From the NCBI GenBank assembly GCA_905234005.1, contig CAJOFW010000014.1:7422-27896 (forward strand): a stretch of DNA of 20,475 nucleotides, in the 5' to 3' direction. Shown in pieces: positions 15,611-20,475 of the stretch; positions within the stretch are counted from its first letter, which is position 1; the number at the start of each line of letters is the position of its first letter. The position numbers and the translations under genes were made by a program. The stretch is from an uncultured Oscillospiraceae bacterium (GTDB lineage: Bacteria > Bacillota > Clostridia > Oscillospirales > Oscillospiraceae). A model generated the notes under the pieces. It worked only from the letters and a program-made list of their open reading frames with translations, was not told the origin of the DNA and did no database searches.

Positions 15611-16221
15611 TGGACGCCTCCCTTTCTCTTCGCGATGGCCTCCGCCACGGCCTGTACGGCCAGCGGCAGGATTACCCACTCCGCCTCCTGCATGACGCGG
15701 AGCTGCAGGCTCTCCGGCGTGTCGCCGGGCTTTACGGCGACGGGCTTCTGGGCGATGATGCGCCCGCCGTCGGGGATTTCGTTTACAAAGTGGACGGTCG
15801 CGCCCGTGACCTTGACGCCGCGTGCCAGCGCCGCCTCGTGTACGCGCAGGCCGTAATAGCCCTCGCCGCAGAACGACGGGATCAGCGACGGGTGCACGTT
15901 TATGATGCGCTCCGGCCACACGTCGGTGAAGGACTTGCTCAGGATGCTCATGAACCCGGCCAGCACGATCATGTCGATGCCGTAGGACGCGAGCGCCACC
16001 ATGATGGCCTGCTCGAACGCCTCCTGGGAGCCGAGCGCCTTCCGGTCGCACACGACGGCCGGGACGCCGGCGTTTTCGGCGCGTTTGAGGGCGTAGGCGT
16101 CGGGCTTCGAGGAGATGACGAGGGATATCTTCCCCGCCGTCAGCCGGCCGCCGGCCTGCGCGTCGAGCAGGGCCTGCAGGTTCGTGCCGCCGCCGGATAC
16201 GAGCACGGCGATTTTTGTCAT
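15607..16221 (-). CDS. purN: Phosphoribosylglycinamide formyltransferase (folate-dependent)
   Basis: Formylates GAR to FGAR with 10-formyl-THF. The 204-residue protein has the glycine-rich start TKIAVLVSGGGTNLQALL and the catalytic triad Asn108, His110 (INVHPSLIP) and Asp151 (IPDGGRII). The segment PSFCGEGYYGLRVHEAAL is the variant common in Clostridia. The ATG at 16221 overlaps the purM stop (TGATG). A GTG six nt upstream (16227) is an alternative start with a closer AAGGTGAT site; I prefer the ATG because the family starts M-x-K-I-A-V. The 3' end overlaps purO by ATGA, so purM-purN-purO are translationally coupled. Confidence 0.95.
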   Translation of the reverse strand: MTKIAVLVSGGGTNLQALLDAQAGGRLTAGKISLVISSKPDAYALKRAENAGVPAVVCDRKALGSQEAFEQAIMVALASYGIDMIVLAGFMSILSKSFTDVWPERIINVHPSLIPSFCGEGYYGLRVHEAALARGVKVTGATVHFVNEIPDGGRIIAQKPVAVKPGDTPESLQLRVMQEAEWVILPLAVQAVAEAIAKRKGGVQ

Positions 16222-17264
16222 CAGCACAGGATCACCTTATCCTCTCCGTCCGCCGGGACGACGGCGCCGAGGACGTAGGCGTCCTCGCCGTTTGCGCGCA
16301 GAATGTCGAGCGCCGTCTGCGCCTGTTCGGGCGCGACCGCGACGGTCATGCCGACGCCCATGTTGAACGTGTTGAACATATCGCGCTCGGGGATGGAGCC
16401 GGTCTTCGCGATGAGGCCGAAGATCGGCGGCGTCCGCACGGCGGATTTTTCGATCCTGACCGCGAGGCCGTCCGGGATGCTGCGGGGGATGTTTTCAAAG
16501 AAGCCGCCGCCGGTGATGTGGCTCACGCCGTGGACGGGCACGGCGTCCATGAGCGCCAGCATGGGCTTCACGTAGATTTTCGTCGGCGTGAGAAGCGTCT
16601 CGCCGACCGACGCGCCGCCGAGGGCTTCGCAGGGGGACTTGATGTCGGCGTTTTCGACGTCGAACACCTTCCGAACGAGCGAGAAGCCGTTGGAGTGTAC
16701 GCCGCTCGAGGGCAGGGCGATGACCGCGTCCCCGGCCTTCACGGACGCGGGGTCGATCATTTTATCGCGGTCGGCGATGCCGACGACGAAGCCGGCGAGG
16801 TCGTATTCGTCCTCGGGGTAGAAGCCGGGCATTTCGGCGGTCTCGCCGCCGATCAGCGCCGCGCCGGCCTGCACGCAGCCCTCCGCCACGCCGGCCACGA
16901 TGGCCGCGATGCGGGCGGGGTCGTTTTTGCCGCAGGCGATGTAATCGAGGAAAAACAGCGGCCTTGCGCCGCAGCACAGCACGTCGTTTGCGCACATGGC
17001 GACGCAGTCTATGCCGACCGTGTCGTGCCTGTCCATCAGAAACGCGAGGCGCAGCTTGGTGCCCACGCCGTCGGTGCCCGAGACGAGCACGGGCTTTGCG
17101 ATGCCGGTCAGATCGGGCGCGAACAGGCCGCCGAAGCCGCCGATCCCGCCGATGACGCCGGCGGTCGTCGTGCGGGCGATGTGCTCCTTCATAAGCTCCA
17201 CCGCCCTGTAGCCGGCGGTGATGTCGACGCCGGCGGCGGCGTAGCTCTCGGAAAAGCTCTTCAT
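16221..17264 (-). CDS. purM: Phosphoribosylformylglycinamidine cyclo-ligase (AIR synthetase)
   Basis: Closes the imidazole ring: FGAM plus ATP to AIR. The 347 residues match the usual length, with SGTDGVGTKLRLAF (62-75), IGGETAEMPGFY, LPSSGVHSNGFSLVR and HITGGGFFENIPR as family signatures. The protein belongs to the same ATP-binding superfamily as the PurL core. Its ATG overlaps the purF stop (ATGA), and its stop overlaps the purN start. Confidence 0.97.
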   Translation of the reverse strand: MKSFSESYAAAGVDITAGYRAVELMKEHIARTTTAGVIGGIGGFGGLFAPDLTGIAKPVLVSGTDGVGTKLRLAFLMDRHDTVGIDCVAMCANDVLCCGARPLFFLDYIACGKNDPARIAAIVAGVAEGCVQAGAALIGGETAEMPGFYPEDEYDLAGFVVGIADRDKMIDPASVKAGDAVIALPSSGVHSNGFSLVRKVFDVENADIKSPCEALGGASVGETLLTPTKIYVKPMLALMDAVPVHGVSHITGGGFFENIPRSIPDGLAVRIEKSAVRTPPIFGLIAKTGSIPERDMFNTFNMGVGMTVAVAPEQAQTALDILRANGEDAYVLGAVVPADGEDKVILC

Positions 17265-18706
17265 GTGGTCTTCTTCCCCTTTCCCTCGCTGATTTTGAAC
17301 TCGAACCGGCTCTTGCCGGAGACGCTGGGGATCTCGGTCGGGTAGTCGTTTGTGAAGCAGGCGTCGCAGTAGCCGACACGGGCGTCCACGCCGAGCAGGT
17401 ACGGCAGATCCTCGACCGGCAGATAGCCGAGCGAGTCCGCGCCGATGAGCCGGGCCGTCTCCTCCACCGTGTGGTGGTTCGCGACGAGGTTTTCACGGGA
17501 GTCGATGTCGATGCCGTAGTAGCACGGGTTCAGAAACGGCGGCGACGACACGCGCATATGCACCTCCTCGGCCCCGGCCTCCCGGAGCAGGCTCACGATA
17601 CGGGCGCTCGTGGTGCCGCGGACGATCGAGTCGTCGATCACGATGACGCGCTTGCCGCGGACGGTGCTCGCGATGGGGTTTAATTTGATCTTGACGAAAT
17701 CCTCCCGGGCGGTCTGGCCGGGGGAGATGAACGTGCGCCCGATGTAGCGGTTTTTGATGAAGCCCACGCCGTAGGGGATGCCGGACGCACGGGCGTAGCC
17801 CAGCGCGGCGTCAAGCCCGGAGTCGGGCACGCCGATCACGACGTCGGCCTTGACCGGGTGCCGGATGGCGAGCCTCGCCCCGGCGCGGAGCCGGGCCTCC
17901 TGCACGCTCACGCCCTCCACGACGGAGTCGGGCCGGGCGAAGTAGATGTGCTCGAATATGCACGTCCGGCGCGGGGCCTTGCCGACGTGGTCGCGGATGC
18001 TCGTGACGCCCTTCGCGCCGAACACGAGGATCTCCCCCGGCTCAAGGTCGCGGATGAACGCCGCCTGCACCGCCTCCAGCGCGCAGGATTCCGACGCGAC
18101 GACGTAGGTGCCGTCCTTGCGCCGGCCGTAGCAGAGGGGGCGGAAGCCGTTCTCGTCCCGCACGGCGATGAGCTTCGACGGGGACATGACGACGAGCGAG
18201 TACGCGCCGTGGATGCGGTGCATGGCCCGGTTCACGGCCTCCTCGATCGACGGGGCGGTCAGGCGCTCCTTCGTGATGACGTAGGAGATGACCTCCGTGT
18301 CGCTCGAGCTGTGGAAGATGGAGCCCTGCAGCTCCAGCTCGTTTCTAAGCTCGACGGAGTTTACGAGGTTGCCGTTGTGGGCGAGGGCCATGCGGCCCTT
18401 GATGTGGTTTACGACGATGGGCTGGCAGTTCTCGCGTTCGGTGCCGCCGGTCGTGCCGTAGCGGACGTGGCCGACGGCCATGTTGCCGTCCGGCAGCTTG
18501 TCGAGGACGTCCCGGGAGAAGACCTCGCTCACAAGGCCGAGGTCCTTGTACTGGCTGAACAGGCCGTCGTCGTTGATGACGATGCCGCAGCTCTCCTGTC
18601 CCCGGTGCTGCAGGGCGAAGAGGCCGTAATAGGCCATGGATTTGACGGGTGCGCGGACGGGCGAGAATATCCCGAGCACGCCGCATTCTTCATGTATTTT
18701 TCTCAT
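17261..18706 (-). CDS. purF: Amidophosphoribosyltransferase (glutamine PRPP amidotransferase)
   Basis: First committed enzyme of purine synthesis: PRPP plus glutamine to phosphoribosylamine. The 481-residue protein is of the Bacillus type. A short propeptide MRKIHEE precedes the nucleophile Cys8, exposed after self-cleavage. Cys249, Cys395, Cys447 and Cys450 (GYCDAC) match the ligands of the [4Fe-4S] cluster that makes this type oxygen-sensitive, fitting an anaerobe. The PRPP loop is VIVIDDSIVRGTT (354-366). A 12-bp palindrome sits between the ATG and the AAGGAA ribosome site, giving a long 11-nt spacing. A 227-nt gap of repeat-like sequence separates it from purC. Nucleotide end-product inhibition is expected from the family. 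Confidence 0.97.
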   Translation of the reverse strand: MRKIHEECGVLGIFSPVRAPVKSMAYYGLFALQHRGQESCGIVINDDGLFSQYKDLGLVSEVFSRDVLDKLPDGNMAVGHVRYGTTGGTERENCQPIVVNHIKGRMALAHNGNLVNSVELRNELELQGSIFHSSSDTEVISYVITKERLTAPSIEEAVNRAMHRIHGAYSLVVMSPSKLIAVRDENGFRPLCYGRRKDGTYVVASESCALEAVQAAFIRDLEPGEILVFGAKGVTSIRDHVGKAPRRTCIFEHIYFARPDSVVEGVSVQEARLRAGARLAIRHPVKADVVIGVPDSGLDAALGYARASGIPYGVGFIKNRYIGRTFISPGQTAREDFVKIKLNPIASTVRGKRVIVIDDSIVRGTTSARIVSLLREAGAEEVHMRVSSPPFLNPCYYGIDIDSRENLVANHHTVEETARLIGADSLGYLPVEDLPYLLGVDARVGYCDACFTNDYPTEIPSVSGKSRFEFKISEGKGKKTT

Positions 18707-18718
18707 ACAGATATCTGT
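18707..18718. other. 12-bp palindrome touching the purF start codon
   Basis: ACAGATATCTGT is a perfect inverted repeat immediately upstream of the purF ATG, between it and the AAGGAA ribosome site. It could be an operator-like or translational element, or chance sequence at the end of a dispersed repeat. Confidence 0.5.
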
Positions 18719-18836
18719 TCCTTAAGGCAACACCGCACAAACAGGAGGCGCACGTCTTGCTTGCATCTTTTCCGGCATATTTCACAAAAAGCCTCGGGAA
18801 TACACAAAGTATTCCCTGCTTCCGTCTTTCGATCCG
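18719..18836. repeat. Repeat-like segment in the purF leader, with hairpin
   Basis: This non-coding segment contains CCTTAAGGCAACACCGCAC at the purF side and a perfect hairpin GGGAATAC/GTATTCCC with loop ACAAA (18796-18816). A 68-codon frame across it (18690-18896, minus strand) looks like the spurious repeat-derived peptides seen in many clostridial genomes; I do not call it a gene. It joins repeat copy 3 at its far end. Single occurrence in this window, so the dispersed nature is inferred from memory. Confidence 0.45.
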
Positions 18837-18936
18837 CATTCGCTGCGTTACCGGGCGCAAAGCCTTGGTAACGCTGCCGTTTCGATGCGAATACAAAGTT
18901 CTTTTTGGATACTTTTTCTTACAAGAAAAAGTATCA
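18837..18936. repeat. Dispersed gene-end repeat, copy 3 (complete, diverged)
   Basis: Shares GTTACCGGGCGCAAAGCCTT and GCGAATACAAAGTTCTTTTT with copies 1 and 2 but differs elsewhere. Here the inner arms are perfectly complementary (GTTACC/GGTAAC), where copies 1 and 2 have one mismatch. It ends in a perfect 13-bp inverted repeat GATACTTTTTCTT (18908-18920) and AAGAAAAAGTATC (18923-18935). The purC stop codon (18934-18936) overlaps the outer arm. Confidence 0.85.
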
Positions 18937-19641
18937 GCCCATGATGCGGCGCATCATTTCGGAGTAGGCGTCCTCCACGCCGCCGAGGTCGCGGCGGAAG
19001 CGGTCCTTGTCGAGCTTCTCGTGGGTCGTGCTGTCCCAGAAGCGGCAGGTGTCGGGGCTGATCTCGTCGGCGAGCACGATCGCGCCGTCGGCGGTCTTGC
19101 CGAACTCGAGCTTGAAGTCGACGAGATCGACGTTCACGGCCTTGAAAAACGCCTTCAGCACGTCGTTGACCCTGAACGCCAGGGTCTTGATCGTATCAAG
19201 CTCCTCCCAGGTCGCGAGCTTCAGGGCGACGGCGTGGTAGTCGTTGATGAGCGGGTCGCCGAGGTCGTCGTTTTTGTAGGAGAACTCGATGGTGGGCGCG
19301 TCGAAGACGATGCCCTCCTCCACGCCGTAGCGCTTCGAGAAGGAGCCGGCGGAGATGTTGCGGATGATGACCTCGAGCGGTACGATGGAGACCTTCTTCA
19401 CGACCGTCTCGCGGTCGGACAGCTCCTCGACGAAATGCGTCGGCACGCCCTCGCCCTCGAGAAGCTGCATGAGGTGGTTGGTCACGCGGTTGTTGATCGC
19501 GCCCTTGCCGACGATCGTGCCGCGCTTTTCGCCGTTGAAGGCGGTCGCGTCGTCCTTGTAGGACACGAGCACAAGCCCGGGATCGTCCGTGCGGAATACC
19601 TTCTTCGCCTTGCCCTCGTAGATCTGCTCCAAAACAACCAT
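18934..19641 (-). CDS. purC: SAICAR synthetase
   Basis: Joins CAIR with aspartate using ATP. The 235-residue protein is full length. Family signatures are the N-terminal LEQIYEGKAKKVF, the VPLEVIIRNISAGSFSKRYG segment (ribonucleotide/ATP site), VDFKLEFG, and VLADEISPDTCRFWD. The ATG at 19641 follows AGGAGGACGATTATC. It lies 97 nt after purE, across a GC-rich direct repeat. The stop TGA is formed within the outer arm of dispersed repeat copy 3, so the last codon and the repeat meet exactly. SAICAR would next need PurB, which is not in this window. Confidence 0.97.
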   Translation of the reverse strand: MVVLEQIYEGKAKKVFRTDDPGLVLVSYKDDATAFNGEKRGTIVGKGAINNRVTNHLMQLLEGEGVPTHFVEELSDRETVVKKVSIVPLEVIIRNISAGSFSKRYGVEEGIVFDAPTIEFSYKNDDLGDPLINDYHAVALKLATWEELDTIKTLAFRVNDVLKAFFKAVNVDLVDFKLEFGKTADGAIVLADEISPDTCRFWDSTTHEKLDKDRFRRDLGGVEDAYSEMMRRIMG

Positions 19642-19684
19642 GATAATCGTCCTCCTGTATGAAAGAATTATTTGTAGATTTAAG

Positions 19685-19716
19685 TGCGGCGGGGTTCGCC
19701 TGCGGCGGGGTTCGCT
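19685..19716. repeat. 16-bp direct repeat in the purE-purC gap
   Basis: TGCGGCGGGGTTCGCC (19685-19700) is followed immediately by TGCGGCGGGGTTCGCT (19701-19716). On the mRNA strand one CCGCCGC can pair with a GCGGCGG just upstream, giving a 7-bp stem after the purE stop. Confidence 0.75.
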
Positions 19717-19738
19717 GCGTCCGCCGCGTTTGTCCCGG

Positions 19739-20233
19739 TCAGGCGTTGAATTTCGCCTCGGCGGCGGCGTTTTTGGCGAGAACCTTCTCGGTCTCCTCGC
19801 GGCGGAGGGCGGCGAGGGTCGCGGCGACGGTCTCGTCGGTCACGGCCAGGATCTCCATGGAAAGCAAAGCGGCGTTGACAGCCCCGTCTATGGCCACGGT
19901 CGCTACAGGTATGCCCGAGGGCATCTGCACCGTGGACAGAAGGGCGTCAACACCGTCCAGCGCGGAGGATTTGAGCGGGATGCCGATGACCGGCAGGGTC
20001 GTGTTCGCGGCGAGGGCGCCGGCCAGATGCGCCGCCTTGCCGGCGGCCGCAATGATCGCGCCGAAGCCGTTTTCCCGCGCCGCGCAGGCGAAAGCCCGCG
20101 CCTCATCCGGCGTGCGGTGGGCGGAGAATATGTGCACCTCGAACGGTACGCCGTATCGCCGCAGGGTGTCCGCGGCCTTCTCGGCGACGGGCAGATCGCT
20201 GTCGCTGCCCATGATGATCGCGATTTTCTTCAT
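19739..20233 (-). CDS. purE: N5-carboxyaminoimidazole ribonucleotide mutase, class I PurE
   Basis: Moves the carboxyl group of N5-CAIR to give CAIR. The 164-residue protein has the class I signature: MGSDSDLPVAEKA at 8-20, HIFSAHRTPDEA with His39, and AAAGKAAHLAGALA with His69. Class I enzymes normally need PurK to make N5-CAIR, and no purK lies in this window. The ATG at 20233 follows GAGAGGAGACCTT. It is the first gene of the operon, downstream of the ZTP riboswitch. The last 20 residues are Ala/Lys/Glu-rich and probably a disordered tail. Confidence 0.97.
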   Translation of the reverse strand: MKKIAIIMGSDSDLPVAEKAADTLRRYGVPFEVHIFSAHRTPDEARAFACAARENGFGAIIAAAGKAAHLAGALAANTTLPVIGIPLKSSALDGVDALLSTVQMPSGIPVATVAIDGAVNAALLSMEILAVTDETVAATLAALRREETEKVLAKNAAAEAKFNA

Positions 20234-20254
20234 AAGGTCTCCTCTCGTGTATGG

Positions 20255-20305
20255 ATGTGGGTAAATGGCTGCATAAATGCAAAACGAGCAGCCTTATCCC
20301 CACAT
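20255..20305 (-). promoter_or_regulatory. Alternative leader hairpin competing with the riboswitch terminator
   Basis: On the minus strand ATGTGGG (20299-20305) can pair with CCCACAT (20255-20261), and GGCTGC (20288-20293) with GCAGCC (20267-20272). This uses the loop and one arm of the terminator stem, so the two folds exclude each other. Role is inferred only. Confidence 0.5.
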
Positions 20306-20317
20306 GAATAAGACTGC
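20281..20317 (-). terminator. Riboswitch expression-platform terminator
   Basis: On the minus strand GCAGTCTTAT (20308-20317) pairs with ATAAGGCTGC (20288-20297) over 10 bp with one G-U pair and a 10-nt loop, followed by TCGTTTT. Its first bases are the 3' side of riboswitch helix P3, so P3 and the terminator are mutually exclusive, as expected for a transcriptional ON switch. The T tract is short. Confidence 0.75.
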
Positions 20318-20390
20318 CCAGACGGTCGGCAAAGGCGCATGATATTGGTTCCCTCGCGTCGTTTCGCGTACCGTCAGTCACCAATCCACG
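20315..20390 (-). ncRNA. ZTP riboswitch (pfl motif)
   Basis: The leader has the layout of the ZTP class: P1 ATTGGT/ACCAAT (20380-20385 with 20344-20349); the conserved GTGACTGACGG; P2 CGCG/CGCG; the GAGGGAACCA stretch; then P3 TGCC/GGCA with the hallmark loop in GCCGACCGTCTGGGCA. The loop bases CCGTC (20321-20325) are perfectly complementary to GACGG (20371-20375), giving the pseudoknot of this class. ZTP/ZMP build up when 10-formyl-THF is short and turn expression on. Here the RNA precedes the purine operon that ends with fhs. Identified from motif memory and hand pairing; no covariance model was run. Confidence 0.88.
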
Positions 20391-20408
20391 TTTTGAACTT
20401 CTATAACA

Positions 20409-20438
20409 ATTATAACAAACCGGGGCGGGCAAAGTCAA
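20409..20438 (-). promoter_or_regulatory. Main promoter of the purine operon
   Basis: The minus strand has TTGACT (20433-20438), an 18-nt spacer and TATAAT (20409-20414) preceded by TGT, an extended -10. Transcription would start near 20402, about 12 nt before the riboswitch. No purine-repressor box is obvious. Confidence 0.88.
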
Positions 20439-20475
20439 TCGCGCCTTTTCCGGCGGCGCAGATAATTTCGGCGAA

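Noticed and set aside
13718..15856. Long plus-strand frame (712 codons) opposite the AICAR transformylase, purO and purN genes
   Set aside because: Composition is that of an antisense shadow and the opposite strand encodes three recognised enzymes.
18690..18896. A 68-codon minus-strand frame overlapping the purF start
   Set aside because: It lies across repeat-like sequence and out of frame with purF, has no family resemblance, and looks like a repeat-derived spurious peptide.

Overview
The window comes from a GC-rich member of the Firmicutes, most likely a gut-type Clostridia (Oscillospirales-like). This is inferred from a clostridial-style full-length PurL, a BspA-like leucine-rich-repeat surface protein, strong A/G-rich Shine-Dalgarno sites, and the PurO plus stand-alone AICAR transformylase arrangement. 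No sequence search was possible, so the taxon is an inference. Every convincing gene lies on the minus strand, so the biological order runs from high to low coordinates. No tRNA, rRNA, CRISPR array or transposase gene was seen.

Purine operon (about 20440 down to 5000). A strong promoter and a ZTP-type riboswitch with a terminator (20281-20438) precede purE, purC, purF, purM, purN, purO, the AICAR formyltransferase gene, purD, purL, guaB and fhs. Together these cover PRPP to IMP except the PurB (adenylosuccinate lyase) step, then IMP to XMP. Fhs makes the 10-formyl-tetrahydrofolate used by PurN and the AICAR transformylase. A riboswitch sensing ZTP, the alarmone of 10-formyl-THF shortage, therefore sits at the head of an operon that ends with the gene making 10-formyl-THF. 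Many junctions overlap or are tight (purF/purM and purN/purO by ATGA; purO/AICARFT with no gap; purL/guaB 16 nt). PurH is not bifunctional here: it is replaced by an archaeal-type PurO cyclohydrolase and a separate transformylase. GuaB is collinear with the Tritrichomonas foetus IMP dehydrogenase, with matching active-site numbering.

Intergenic structure. Three copies of a roughly 75-100 bp element sit directly at the 3' ends of genes (after purC, guaB and the response regulator gene). Each abuts a stop codon, and two carry a perfect 12-13 bp hairpin. A different gap, between the AICAR transformylase gene and purD, is a tight run of five or six hairpins. The purF leader holds further repeat-like sequence and a 12-bp palindrome touching the start codon.

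Downstream region (about 5000 down to 1). After the fhs terminator comes a separately promoted, secreted BspA-like leucine-rich-repeat protein with its own strong terminator. A two-component system follows (OmpR-family response regulator, then sensor histidine kinase). The window ends inside a small gene whose start is clear and whose product begins with 12-residue Pro/Asp/Glu repeats.
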